Origin: Kaistia defluvii
GTDB lineage: Bacteria; Pseudomonadota; Alphaproteobacteria; Rhizobiales; Kaistiaceae
DNA: 64,000 nucleotides
Assembly: GCF_026343955.1 (NCBI RefSeq)
Contig: NZ_JAPKNI010000002.1
Span: forward strand, 1-64,000
Direction of reading: 5' to 3'
Shown: in pieces, positions 47,032-56,670 of the stretch
Position numbering within the stretch: position 1 is the first letter of the stretch
How the letters are laid out: every line of letters begins with the position of its first letter
Made by a program: the position numbers and the translations under genes
Notes under the pieces: generated by a model
The model's database searches: none
Seen by the model: only the letters and a program-made list of their open reading frames with translations
What the model was told of the DNA's origin: nothing

Positions 47032-48020
47032 GCCGTTCCCGCAGCCGGAATGTCCGGCAGGAAGAGCCCCGCGCGGATGTCCGGGTGGCGCCAGAGATCC
47101 TCCACGGCCTCCCGGATCGTCCGTTTCGGGCGCCAGCCGAAGCGTGTTTCGATCCGGCCGATATCCGCGGCGAGAAACGGCCGGTCGACGGCCCGGATGC
47201 GGGCAGGGTCGGTCACGACGCGAAAGTCGAAACCGGACGCCTGACGCATGTATTGCAGGATCTCCGCCACCGAGTGCTGGCGTGAGGTCCCGAGATTGAC
47301 GGCCAGGGTTTCGCCAGACGCCACGTCGCCCTGAAGCGCCAGCGCGGCGAAGCCGGCGGCGGCGTCCTCGACATGGATGTAGTCGCGCTTCGGCCAGATA
47401 TTGCCGAGGCGAACCTCGCGCCGGCCTGCCTTCAGCTGCCATGCGATCTCGGGCAGGAGATGCGGATTGGTCTCGCCCGGTCCCACCACGTTGAACAGGC
47501 GCGCCGCCACGCCGGCCAGACCCTTGGCGCGCGTGAAGTGCTGCAGATATCCCTCCGCATGAAGTTTGGTCAGTCCGTAGACATCGCTGGGTTCCAGCAC
47601 CGAGACATCCTCTCGATGCGGCACATCGTCGGGCCCATAGACCGCGCCGCTGCTGGCCAGCACGAAGCGGCAGCCCCTGGGCGCTGCCGACAGCAGGTTG
47701 ACCGTGCCCGCGATGTTGACCGTGATGGCCGTGACGGGGTCCTGTTCGCAGTGCGGAATGAAATGGACGGCGGCGAGATGGATGATCACGTCGGGCGCAA
47801 AGACGCCGACGGCTCGTTCGACGGCGGAAGGGTCGCGGACATCGCCCTCCACCAGGTCGATCCGGGCTCGTTCGCGCTCGGTGAACCGGTCTCGCCCGAA
47901 ACGCAGGGCGTCATACACCAGAACGTCATGGTCGCGAGAAAGCAGGCGAACCAGCGGGCGGCCGACGAAGCCGGATCCACCGGTGATCAGGATGCGGATG
48001 CGATGACCTGTCATTGCCAT
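47028..48020 (-). CDS. NAD-dependent nucleotide-sugar epimerase/dehydratase
   Basis: A 330-residue extended SDR: GGSGFVG at the N-terminus, VIIHLAAVHFIPHC, SSGAVYG and the catalytic pair in YGLTKLHAEG. It resembles UDP-glucose 4-epimerases and would supply a precursor to the locus. The start is uncertain: ATGs at 48041, 48020 and 48014 all give an intact fold, and I chose 48020, which has a G-rich stretch upstream. It is the first gene of the leftward arm of the polysaccharide locus. Confidence 0.85.
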   Translation of the reverse strand: MAMTGHRIRILITGGSGFVGRPLVRLLSRDHDVLVYDALRFGRDRFTERERARIDLVEGDVRDPSAVERAVGVFAPDVIIHLAAVHFIPHCEQDPVTAITVNIAGTVNLLSAAPRGCRFVLASSGAVYGPDDVPHREDVSVLEPSDVYGLTKLHAEGYLQHFTRAKGLAGVAARLFNVVGPGETNPHLLPEIAWQLKAGRREVRLGNIWPKRDYIHVEDAAAGFAALALQGDVASGETLAVNLGTSRQHSVAEILQYMRQASGFDFRVVTDPARIRAVDRPFLAADIGRIETRFGWRPKRTIREAVEDLWRHPDIRAGLFLPDIPAAGTA

Positions 48021-48435
48021 GGCCCCCCGGTATCGCGTCATCGGACGGCGGGACGTGCCGTCACGAGATGCGATGCGAATACTGGCTTGCGGTCGTCTGT
48101 ATGGTCTGTGGCAGAGGCTGCTGGTTCCGCCCGCTTCGGCTGGCGGAGAATGGCCGGAAATTGTCTGGAATCTGCGTATTCTATTGAAATAGTGCTCGGG
48201 CGGAATTGCAAGCGCTTCCCTGCACACGTCGAGGCTGCACTGGCCGGCGCCGGGGCAGGCTATGCCCGTGCCTGAACCGAAAATTAATCGCCCGCCAATT
48301 ACCCTGCGCGCTCGCATCGCTGCTCCCTAGGGAACCGGCGATGGTCCGTCTTCGCGTTTTCACGGCAGTTCGGCGGTCCCCTGGGACGGATCGGAGCGCC
48401 GGACTGACTAACCCAGAGGAAGAGCCGCCGCACTC
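48021..48435. promoter_or_regulatory. Divergent intergenic region of the polysaccharide locus
   Basis: About 415 bases between the leftward epimerase and rightward chain-length genes. It must hold both promoters. I see no clear operator, sigma-54 site or small gene; the stretch 48170-48300 is more AT-rich than its surroundings. Confidence 0.5.
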
Positions 48436-49926
48436 ATGGCTGACGGTCCCCGTATCCACGCAACAGCCAACGGGGCTTCGGCAAGCGAAGCGGGGCCCTG
48501 GCCGATGGCGCTTGCCGTCCTGGCAGCCTCTTTACGTCGTGGCATCGGGTGGATCCTGCTCGCCGGTATCGTGTTCGGCGGCCTCGGCTTTGTTGCGAAG
48601 TCCTTCCTGCCGCCGCGCTATTCCGCCACCGCCCAGTTCCTGCTCGACCCGCGCGGCGTACCGGTTTTTCCGGGCGATCTCTCGACGGCGCAGTTCGATG
48701 CGAACAGCCAGATCGGCGTCGTGGAAAGCCAGATGCGTATCCTGACGTCGGAGCGGGTGCTGTCGAAGGTCCTGCGTGACGAAAGCCTGATGAACGAGCT
48801 GGCGCCGGAGGAGGATGCGGCGGAACCAGGAGCGATTCCGGTCGAGCCGATGCCACTGCGCCCGAGCCTGGACGCGGAGGGTGGCAATGCCGCCGCCCTG
48901 GCCGCGCTGCAGCGTTCCATCACCGTCCAGCGCGCCGAGCGCAGCTTCGTCATCGACGTTACCGCGACCGCCCGGACGCCCGCCGCGGCGGCTCGTTTGG
49001 CCAATGCGGTGGTCAAGGCCTATATCGAGGAAGACTCAGCCAACCGCGCGGCCGCCGCCCGTCGCCTGACCGAAGAACTGACTTCCCGCCTCGACACGCT
49101 GCGCAAGCGGCTGAGCGATGCCGAAACCCGGGCCAACGCTTTCCGTATCGACAATGGCCTGATCAGCACCGGTGACCGGCTGGTGGTGGAACAGAAACTG
49201 GCCGACGCGGTCAACGCGGTGAGTGCGGCGCAGATCCGCCTAGATCAGGCGACCTCGCGGGCGGCACAGCTCGATTCCTCCGGCGGCGATCTGTCCATGC
49301 TGGGGGCCAATGACGACACGCGGTCGCTGACCCTGCTGATCGAACGGCAGAACGCCGCGCAGGACGAACTGGCGGCGCTGGCCGCGCGCCTTGGCGACCG
49401 CCATCCGGCGCTGACTGAAGCGCAGGGTAGGGTCGAGGCTATCCGCCGGCGCATCCGGATCGAGCTCGACCGCATCCGCTTCGCCGCGCGCGCCGATCTG
49501 GAGCGCGCCCGCACGACCGAGCAGGCCGTCGCCCGTTCGGTCGCCTCGCTTTCCGATGCCGTTGCCAAGACGCAGCAGGCGAAGATCGAGATGCGGACTC
49601 TGGAGCAGGAAGTGGAGGCGAACCGCACGCTGCTCGAATCCTTCAAGACGCGCGCCTTGCAGGCGAGCGAATTCGGGCGCATCGATCCTGGCTCGGTCCG
49701 GATCGTCTCCGTTGCGCAGCCGCCCCAGGCGCGCAGATCCTTGACGGGGCAGTTGGCATGGGCGGTTTTCGGCGCCTTGATGGGCATGATGCTTGCGGCG
49801 GCGTGGATCCTTCTTCGGGCGATGTGGCGGCTCGGGCCCTTGGCAAGAGCGCCTGGCGACGATCCGGATCGTTTCCTCTCTCGTCGCTCCACCGGTGCTT
49901 CCGGTGGAATCGTGCTCCCGTCCTGA
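48436..49926 (+). CDS. Polysaccharide co-polymerase / chain-length determinant (Wzz/GumC-like)
   Basis: A 496-residue inner-membrane protein with membrane helices near residues 37-57 and 450-472 enclosing a large periplasmic part. It has the Wzz N-domain features (YSATAQFLLDPRG, VESQMRILTSERVLSKVL) and long coiled coils (RRLTEELTSRLDTLRKRLSDAETRANAF; VEANRTLLESFKTRALQASE). There is no C-terminal tyrosine-kinase domain. It would set polymer length with the Wzy protein at 55276. Confidence 0.88.
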   Translation: MADGPRIHATANGASASEAGPWPMALAVLAASLRRGIGWILLAGIVFGGLGFVAKSFLPPRYSATAQFLLDPRGVPVFPGDLSTAQFDANSQIGVVESQMRILTSERVLSKVLRDESLMNELAPEEDAAEPGAIPVEPMPLRPSLDAEGGNAAALAALQRSITVQRAERSFVIDVTATARTPAAAARLANAVVKAYIEEDSANRAAAARRLTEELTSRLDTLRKRLSDAETRANAFRIDNGLISTGDRLVVEQKLADAVNAVSAAQIRLDQATSRAAQLDSSGGDLSMLGANDDTRSLTLLIERQNAAQDELAALAARLGDRHPALTEAQGRVEAIRRRIRIELDRIRFAARADLERARTTEQAVARSVASLSDAVAKTQQAKIEMRTLEQEVEANRTLLESFKTRALQASEFGRIDPGSVRIVSVAQPPQARRSLTGQLAWAVFGALMGMMLAAAWILLRAMWRLGPLARAPGDDPDRFLSRRSTGASGGIVLPS

Positions 49927-49971
49927 CGCGATGAGCCTGCGTCTGCGCCATTCGCCCCCACGAGCCCTGCA

Positions 49972-51450
49972 ATGAGCCAAGGCAAGGGGTCTGCCAAGCC
50001 TCCGCGTCTGCTCGGCTGGATCGGATGGGCGGGAGCCGACGCGATCGGGCGGCTTGCGCTTCTCACCGGCAGTACCGTCATTCTTTCGCGCATGCTGGAG
50101 CCGCGCGATTTTGGCGTCAGCGCACTGGTCCTGACCCTCGTCGCGGTCGCCTCGGTCTGTGTCGGGGCGCCGTTCGAGGAGGCGCTGGCGCAAAGGCGTG
50201 GCTTGCGAAAATTCCATCTCGGCGCGGCCCTGGCGGTAGCCTGGCTGGTGGCGCTGGGGCTGTTCGCCCTGTCCGTGGTGGGCGGATTCTGGTTGGGGCA
50301 CGCCTATGGCGAGCCGGAGATGCGGGTTCTGCTGCCGGTCGCGATGCTGTCGATCTTCTTCAGCGGCCATTCGGATATCGCTACCGCGCTGGCGCGGCGG
50401 CTGCATCGCTTCAACGACGTCGCCATCGCCACCCTGGGCGGGCACGCGATCGGAATCGCGCTGTCGCTGGCGATCGCCTTTGCCGGTGGCGGCGTCTGGG
50501 CGCTGATCGGGCAGCGCCTGCTCGTCGTCGTCGCCCGCGCCATCCTGCTGCAATGGCGGCTCGGCTTCCTGATCCTGCCGCGCTGGTCGCTCGAGCATCT
50601 CGGTCATATCGGCCGCTTCGCGCGCATCTCCTTCTTCGATCGGCTGGCTGATAACCTCACCTATCTCGCCTTCAACAACGTCGTGGGCGCGCTCTATGGC
50701 GTCACGGTGCTCGGCTATGTGAACATGGCGATGCGGCTGATCGAACCGATCCGCGGCGCCATCGTCGCGACGTCGCACAACCTCGCCTTTTCCTATTTTG
50801 CCGGCGCCGGTTCGGATCCGCGCCGGCTGCGCGACCGGGTCGAACCCGTCGTCGCCAACGCCGCCTTCGTCATCGCGCCGCTGTTTGTCGGCATGGCGGC
50901 GGTGACGCCGATCCTGCTGCCGATCGTCGCCGGACCGGGCTGGGACGGGGCGATCGACATCGCCATCTGCTTGGCGCTCGGCGCCGCCATCCTGCTGCCG
51001 GCGCGGCTGGTCTATACGGCGCTTTCCGCCAGCGCGCGGCCGGAATTCAGCCTGTTCGGCTCTCTGTCCGGCTTCGGGGCAACCCTGCTGCTACTTGTCC
51101 TTGCCAGCCCGCTCGGTCCGATCAGCGTCGGCCTCTCCCGCCTGGTCGGCGATGCCGTGCAGTCGATCCTGGCGATAGGGTTGCCCGCACCCAACCTGGC
51201 CTGGCCGCAGCGCGAGCGCTTTCGGGCCCTGCTGCCGGCATGGAGCCTGGCAGGGGCGATGGGCCTCGTGGTGGCCGGAAGCGACCTCATCCTGCAGGGG
51301 CTAAATCGTCCGCTCGCGCTGGTTATTTCCATCGGGATCGGCGTTGTCTGCTATGCCGTGCTCCTGGCCGTCTTCGCTCGTCCGGCATTCCGGAACCTGC
51401 TGGCGATCGTCCGGCCAAGCACCCGCATAGTCCCGACCGTGGAGTCCTGA
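49972..51450 (+). CDS. Polysaccharide flippase/export protein (Wzx type), second copy
   Basis: A 492-residue polytopic protein with 12-14 hydrophobic segments. The start resembles Polysacc_synt_3 flippases (IGWAGADAIGRLALLTGSTVILSRMLEPRDFGVSALVLTL), close to WzxC/ExoT-type proteins and different from the first flippase. It begins 45 bases after the co-polymerase. Confidence 0.85.
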   Translation: MSQGKGSAKPPRLLGWIGWAGADAIGRLALLTGSTVILSRMLEPRDFGVSALVLTLVAVASVCVGAPFEEALAQRRGLRKFHLGAALAVAWLVALGLFALSVVGGFWLGHAYGEPEMRVLLPVAMLSIFFSGHSDIATALARRLHRFNDVAIATLGGHAIGIALSLAIAFAGGGVWALIGQRLLVVVARAILLQWRLGFLILPRWSLEHLGHIGRFARISFFDRLADNLTYLAFNNVVGALYGVTVLGYVNMAMRLIEPIRGAIVATSHNLAFSYFAGAGSDPRRLRDRVEPVVANAAFVIAPLFVGMAAVTPILLPIVAGPGWDGAIDIAICLALGAAILLPARLVYTALSASARPEFSLFGSLSGFGATLLLLVLASPLGPISVGLSRLVGDAVQSILAIGLPAPNLAWPQRERFRALLPAWSLAGAMGLVVAGSDLILQGLNRPLALVISIGIGVVCYAVLLAVFARPAFRNLLAIVRPSTRIVPTVES

Positions 51451-51454
51451 ACCG

Positions 51455-52471
51455 ATGACCCTTTATCCCGATACGCGCCGTTCCGCCCTGGTAACCGGCG
51501 CGACGGGCTTCATCGGGTCGGTCGTCACCGCTTCCATGGCAGCGGGGGGCTATGCTGTGCGCGCCGGTACGCGGCGATCTCCCTCCAGCGCGGCCTCGCC
51601 GGAAGGCATCGTGCCCACGCCCTGCGACCTCGACGATCTCGCACAGACCCGCGGCGCCGTGGCCGATGTCGAAATGGTCGTGCATGCCGCCTATGGCGAC
51701 GAGGCGGGCATGGTGACGCAATGCCGTTTGCTGCTTCAGGCGATGACCGAGGCCAACGTCCCGGCGCTGGTCTATTTCAGCTCGATCGCCGTCTATGGCG
51801 ACCGCACGGGCGTCATTGATGAAAGCATGCCGGCGATCGGTTCGCTCGGCGCCTATGCGCGGGCCAAGGTCCAGTGCGAGTCGCTGGTTCGAGCCTGGGC
51901 GCGCGATCCGGCCCATCCGCAGCGGCGCGTGCTGATTCTCCGGCCCGGCATCGTCTATGGCACCGGAAGTCGGTTCTGGACCGACAAGCTCGCCGAGCGG
52001 ATCGCCGCCGGCGCCTGGGGCAATTTTGGCCGCGCGGCCGACGGCCCGGCGCCGCTGGTGCATGTCGGGGATGTCGGCGCGCTGGTGGTCGAGGCGGGGC
52101 ATGCGTTGCTCGCCGGCGCCAGCATCGGCTGGCCGCCGCTGACGGTGCTGAACGTCGTCGGTCCCGAGACGCCAACCTGGAATGACTATTTCGCGGCTGT
52201 CGCACGGCGGATCGGCGCGCCCGCTCTGCCGGCGGTTGGCGGGACGGGGCTGGCCCTGCGCCAGTTCCTGGCGGTCGCGGCGAAGATCGGCCGTCGCCTG
52301 GGCCTGGCGGGATCGAAGCGCACGGCCCTCGCGCCGACGCGCGCCGAGATGGCGATCTTTGGCCGCGATGCGGTGTACAGCACGCAGGCGGCTTCGAATC
52401 TTGGCCTCGAGGCCCGCATCGGGCTTGAGGACGGCCTGGCGCGGACGGTGTTCGCTCAGCCGAAGCTGTAG
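51455..52471 (+). CDS. NAD(P)-dependent epimerase/dehydratase
   Basis: A 338-residue extended SDR: VTGATGFIGS near residue 14, VVHAAYGDEAG, YFSSIAVYGD and the catalytic pair in YARAKVQCE. Co-transcribed with the flippase (4-base gap). It probably modifies a nucleotide sugar. The 3' end overlaps the convergent GH44-like gene by 16 bases. Confidence 0.83.
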   Translation: MTLYPDTRRSALVTGATGFIGSVVTASMAAGGYAVRAGTRRSPSSAASPEGIVPTPCDLDDLAQTRGAVADVEMVVHAAYGDEAGMVTQCRLLLQAMTEANVPALVYFSSIAVYGDRTGVIDESMPAIGSLGAYARAKVQCESLVRAWARDPAHPQRRVLILRPGIVYGTGSRFWTDKLAERIAAGAWGNFGRAADGPAPLVHVGDVGALVVEAGHALLAGASIGWPPLTVLNVVGPETPTWNDYFAAVARRIGAPALPAVGGTGLALRQFLAVAAKIGRRLGLAGSKRTALAPTRAEMAIFGRDAVYSTQAASNLGLEARIGLEDGLARTVFAQPKL

Positions 52472-54111
52472 CGGCGGGCCGAGCGCGCTGGCAGCAGTAC
52501 CTGCAGGCCGCCATCGAAGTGGATCGGGATTTCTGTCAGGACAATTGTCGCGGGATTGGCCGCGTCGAAGCCGAGGACTGACAGGCAGTTCGGGGTTTCC
52601 GCCACTTCGAAGCGCAGATCGACCGTCGCGGACGCATCCGACTTGTTGATGACGATCAACTGCAGGCCCGGCTTGCCGTCTTGGAAGCTGGAGGCGTAGG
52701 CGACCAGATCCGGCGTGCCTTCGATCGTCACGGGAAGCGCCCGGTCGCCGAAGCGCCGGCCTGTCGCATCGGTGCTGCGAAACAGCCGGTAAGCGTCACC
52801 GAGCGAACCGTCGAGGCTGCCCCAGTGGGTGGCGAAGGAAACGCCCTGCTGGCCGAAACGGCCCAGCACATCGGCCAGCGCCAGTCCCGACGCGATCTGG
52901 CCGGCGCCACCATAGTTGAACTCGGTCACGGCCAGTTCGGTGCCGGGGAAAACATGATCGGCGATGCGCCGCAGGCTCGGCAGCAGCGGCAGGCCGACCT
53001 CGCGATCGCCGCCGGCATCGGCCAGTGCCCGCACGACCCAGCTATCCTCGCGAAAGCCCGCTTCGGTCAGCGATCGAGGGGCATCGAGCAGGGCTGCAGC
53101 CAATGCCGGATCTTCGGAGCGGAACAGGTCGCCCCGGTTGCTGTAGGGGTACCAGTGGACGTCGAGCGCATCGAGCAGGCGGATGCCGTCCTGTTCGGAA
53201 GCCGTGCGAAACGCATCCAGATAGGCAGCGAGGAAGCTGCCATGACGCCGGTAGTCGTTCCAGTCCGGCGCATCCTGGAACGAGACCATCTCGGACGCGC
53301 CCCAACTGACCGGGCCGAACACGCGCGCCGCAGGATCGGCCCGCTTGATCGCGCGCGCCGCCGCCAGAGAGCGTTCGAGAAAGGCTCGGATCGTCGGCTT
53401 GGCGGTGACGACACGCGGATGTGTCTCCGCCCAGAGGCCGGGTTCGTTGTCGAGCGCATAGGCATGGATGCCGCGTTCGCTGGCGGCGCTGCCATAGCGC
53501 GCCACCAGCCGGGCGAGCAGTTGTGGAATGTCGGCGACGGCCGGCACCACCGGATCGCCGGCCTTGGCGCCGGGCTCCCAGCGGGTCGGCACGAAACGGG
53601 ATGAGGGCGCGCTCGCCTCTGGCGGCACCGGACCCTCGAAGTCGGCGGCGACATAGCCGGCGAGCGGCACGGTGACGAGGCTCTTCGCCCCCATGGCGAG
53701 CGACGTCTCGTGCATCGTCTCGATCAGCACGGCCGGCTTCTGCCATTCGCTCTGCGCCAGGCCAAGGGCGTTGAGCAAAAAGGGGCCATTGGCCTGATGG
53801 TAGTCCTTGCCGGAATTGGCGGCGTTGTTGACCCAGTTATAGGTCGTCATCAAATTGCCGCCGAGCCGGCGCGCGGTCACCCCGGCCGCCCGGTCCAGTT
53901 CGGACGAGGGGGCGCCCCCGTCCATCGTGCCGATCTCGTTCGAGCCGTAGATCAGCGGGTTGATCGGCGTTCCCGGCCCGCCATCCTGTACGCGGACCAT
54001 CCATCGCCCGCCGGATTGGGCCCTGGCCGGCAAGGCGCCCAGCAGCCCGGCCGCCAGACCGCCGGCCATCAGGGTTCGCCGCGTCGGTCCTGCACGGTGC
54101 CGTCGGCTCAC
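52456..54111 (-). CDS. Tat-exported GH44-like glycoside hydrolase
   Basis: A 551-residue predicted secreted endoglycosidase. It begins with a twin-arginine signal (TRRTLMAG at about 10-17, then a hydrophobic run ending LPARAQ). The catalytic barrel shows GH44-like landmarks: RRLGGNLMTTYNWVNNAANSG, acid/base Glu223 in ALDNEPGLW, WYPYSNRGD and nucleophile Glu397 in LAVTEFNYGG, followed by a small beta domain. I start it at GTG 54111, which overlaps the glycosyltransferase stop (GTGA) and gives an intact Tat signal. In a polysaccharide locus it probably trims or releases a beta-linked glucan-like polymer. Family assignment is by motif recall. Confidence 0.8.
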   Translation of the reverse strand: MSRRHRAGPTRRTLMAGGLAAGLLGALPARAQSGGRWMVRVQDGGPGTPINPLIYGSNEIGTMDGGAPSSELDRAAGVTARRLGGNLMTTYNWVNNAANSGKDYHQANGPFLLNALGLAQSEWQKPAVLIETMHETSLAMGAKSLVTVPLAGYVAADFEGPVPPEASAPSSRFVPTRWEPGAKAGDPVVPAVADIPQLLARLVARYGSAASERGIHAYALDNEPGLWAETHPRVVTAKPTIRAFLERSLAAARAIKRADPAARVFGPVSWGASEMVSFQDAPDWNDYRRHGSFLAAYLDAFRTASEQDGIRLLDALDVHWYPYSNRGDLFRSEDPALAAALLDAPRSLTEAGFREDSWVVRALADAGGDREVGLPLLPSLRRIADHVFPGTELAVTEFNYGGAGQIASGLALADVLGRFGQQGVSFATHWGSLDGSLGDAYRLFRSTDATGRRFGDRALPVTIEGTPDLVAYASSFQDGKPGLQLIVINKSDASATVDLRFEVAETPNCLSVLGFDAANPATIVLTEIPIHFDGGLQVLLPARSARRYSFG

Positions 54112-55043
54112 GAGACCAGGCCCGATCCATAGAGTGCCGGTCGGAATCGCTGCATCCACAACACTTTGCCCAGCCCGCCGCGCACCTTCACCCGCGCCTT
54201 TTCCGACCGGATCCGATCGAAAGGCGCGGTGGCGATGGCGGCGATGCCGTGCAGGACGATCTGCGCCATGCCGGCGCACATCCAGAAGGCGATGCGGCTC
54301 CACTCGACCGGCTGTGCCTTGTGGTGCGTCAGCACGCGGATCTGGCCGCTCAGGAACTTGCGCTTGCGGACATAGGCCCAGTTGAGCCGGCGTTCGGGCA
54401 CCCATTCGGTCACGTTCGCCTCGGCCGACCAGGCGAAGCGCTTGCCCTCGTCGACCAGGCGCTTCAGCAGCAGCGTATCCTCGCCGCCCGTCTCGTTCAG
54501 GCTGGTGTCGAACGGGCCGCCTTCGCCTTGCAGGCAGCTGGCGCGCTCGAACATCGAATTGTTGGTGCCGAGATAGGGCGCGAGATCGGTGACGTCCTCA
54601 CCATCCATCCGGTCGAAATGGCGCGAGAAATAGGGCGCCAATGGCCCGATCTCGCGATCCCCTTCGGCCTTCGCCGACACAGGACCGAACACCGCCTGGG
54701 CACCGCTGCGGCGCGCGATCTCGACATGCTGGCTGAGCCAGATCCCGGATGCTTCCTCGTCGTCGTCGAGGAAGGCGACCCAGCGCCCCTGCGCGGCGCC
54801 CACGCCGGCATTGCGCGCATTCGCGACGCCGGGCACGGGCATGGAGATATAGCGCAATGGCTGGTTGACGCCGGCGGCCATCGCCTCCACCAGCTCGCGC
54901 GCATTGCCATCGGAAGAATTGTCGATCACCAGGATCTCGACCTCGATCTCGGCCAGATCCGACTGGGCAAGCGCGCTCGCGACGGCGCGCTGCAGTGCCT
55001 TCGGCCGGTTCAAGGTGGGAATGACGATGGAAACACTACCCAC
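54108..55043 (-). CDS. Glycosyltransferase family 2
   Basis: A 311-residue GT-A enzyme: VSIVIPTLNRPKALQRAV, ILVIDNSSDGNA, the DxD-like FLDDDEEASGIWL and TGGEDTLLLKRL. The C-terminus has a hydrophobic segment (SRIAFWMCAGMAQIVLHGI). The GTG at 55043, with AGAAGG upstream, directly precedes the fold; the frame is open to 55097. It shares a gene pair with the GH44-like hydrolase. Confidence 0.85.
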   Translation of the reverse strand: MGSVSIVIPTLNRPKALQRAVASALAQSDLAEIEVEILVIDNSSDGNARELVEAMAAGVNQPLRYISMPVPGVANARNAGVGAAQGRWVAFLDDDEEASGIWLSQHVEIARRSGAQAVFGPVSAKAEGDREIGPLAPYFSRHFDRMDGEDVTDLAPYLGTNNSMFERASCLQGEGGPFDTSLNETGGEDTLLLKRLVDEGKRFAWSAEANVTEWVPERRLNWAYVRKRKFLSGQIRVLTHHKAQPVEWSRIAFWMCAGMAQIVLHGIAAIATAPFDRIRSEKARVKVRGGLGKVLWMQRFRPALYGSGLVS

Positions 55044-55275
55044 CCGGAAGCCTTCTTGCGCTGCATGGATATCGCGTCCGGGCCGGCCGTATGGCACGCC
55101 GTAGGGCGATCTTTACTGTTGGACGCCGATCCTACGAATCTATGATTGCAAGGCAAGCGGATGGTCATGGTAGACGAACTTGCCGCACCGTCCATACCGG
55201 GCGATGCAGGCGTGGCCGAAGCCACGTCCAAAGCCCGCGTGACGGGTGCGACCTTGGCGTTTCGGAGCCGATGAG

Positions 55276-56670
55276 ATGAGCGATGCGCCGATGCCGGCCA
55301 GCCTGCGAGATCCGGCGGATGCGCGCGGCCTGGTCCGCGCGGCCGGCGACAGCCTGCACGGCGTGCTGCTGGCTGGCTTCATGCTCTACACCTTCATCGG
55401 CACCCGCCCCTTTGCCGATGCATCGGTTGCCGATCGCGTCGAGGGCAGCCCGCTCGACCGCCTTGCCGTCCTCGGGCTTTTCCTGCTCGCGACTGTCACG
55501 CTCGTCGTTCATTACCGGGCCGCAGTCGGGCTCTTCATCCGCAACCTGCCACTTGTCGCTTTCACCGGCTTCTGCATGGCCAGCATGGCCTGGTCAGACT
55601 ATCCCGGCCTGACGCTCCGCCGGGCGCTGCTCCTTGTCTTCCTGACCACGATCGCCGCCGGAATCGCGGCCAGCCTTCAGGATATTCGCCGGTTTCACAC
55701 CTGGTGGTTCCTCGGATTGACCGGCGTGATGCTGGTCAATCTGGTGGGCACGGCGCTCTGGCCCGGCGTCGCGATCACCGATATCGGCGTTCGCGGCCTC
55801 TATACCCAGAAGAACGTCGCCGGGCTGGTGGCCATGATCACGGTCGTCTGCGGCGCGACCTGGATATTGGGGGCGACGCGGGCCCGTTCCGTTGGCCTCG
55901 GCCTTCTGATGCTTTTGCCGGCGCTGCTCTTCCTGGTCGTCACCAAATCCAAGACATCGATCGGATTGACCGGTGTCGCGGTGATGATGATGGCCTTGCT
56001 TGCCTGTGCCGAATGGCTGGGCGCGCGCTTCGTTCTGCTGATGATCGCGCTGGGGCTCCTCGCCGTCACCGCGATGCTTGGCCTATTCGCGGTCTTCGAC
56101 TTCAACCTCGATGCGCTGTTGACCGCCACGCTGGGCGACGCTTCCTTCACCGGGCGCGACGAGCTCTGGGCCTTCGCGCTGCGCTCGGCAAAGGAGCGCT
56201 TCTGGCTCGGACACGGCTATGGCGCGTTCTGGGATGTCGGCCTCGCCGCCGATCCGCTGCAGCGGCTGGAGCCGGGCACCTGGCTCGGCGATGTCGAGAT
56301 CGGCACGATCAACCAGGCGCATAACGGCTATCTGGAACTCTGGCTGCATGTCGGCCTGCCGGCGACCATCGCGGCCGCGCTGATCGTCGCCGCCGGGGCT
56401 CTCTCCGGCACGGCGCAGGCGATCGCCGGGCCGCTGGGCCGGCCGGCGCGCGCCGCCATCGGTTTCCTGGCGATGCTGCTCTGGCTCTATCTGTTGCACA
56501 ACCTGACCGAGGCAACCCTGTTCATGCGCGGCACGGTGCTTTCCAACGTTGCGGTGCTCTGCCTGTTCGTCCTGTCGCGGGGGCGGGATTTCGCAACCGA
56601 TGCTGGTCGTGCTGAGTGCGTTGGTCTAGGAAGGCGCCAATGGCGGGGGCAGCAGGTTTGGAAAACATGA
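55276..56670 (+). CDS. O-antigen ligase/polymerase family protein (Wzy-like)
   Basis: A 464-residue membrane protein with 10-12 hydrophobic segments and a periplasmic loop containing the Wzy_C-type sequence TGRDELWAFALRSAKERFWLGHGYGAFW and INQAHNGYLELWLHVGLPA. It would polymerise the flipped repeat units. ATG 55276 has GGAG at 55264-55267. The C-terminal tail (GRRQWRGQQVWKT) overlaps the start of the next gene by 31 bases. Confidence 0.87.
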   Translation: MSDAPMPASLRDPADARGLVRAAGDSLHGVLLAGFMLYTFIGTRPFADASVADRVEGSPLDRLAVLGLFLLATVTLVVHYRAAVGLFIRNLPLVAFTGFCMASMAWSDYPGLTLRRALLLVFLTTIAAGIAASLQDIRRFHTWWFLGLTGVMLVNLVGTALWPGVAITDIGVRGLYTQKNVAGLVAMITVVCGATWILGATRARSVGLGLLMLLPALLFLVVTKSKTSIGLTGVAVMMMALLACAEWLGARFVLLMIALGLLAVTAMLGLFAVFDFNLDALLTATLGDASFTGRDELWAFALRSAKERFWLGHGYGAFWDVGLAADPLQRLEPGTWLGDVEIGTINQAHNGYLELWLHVGLPATIAAALIVAAGALSGTAQAIAGPLGRPARAAIGFLAMLLWLYLLHNLTEATLFMRGTVLSNVAVLCLFVLSRGRDFATDAGRAECVGLGRRQWRGQQVWKT

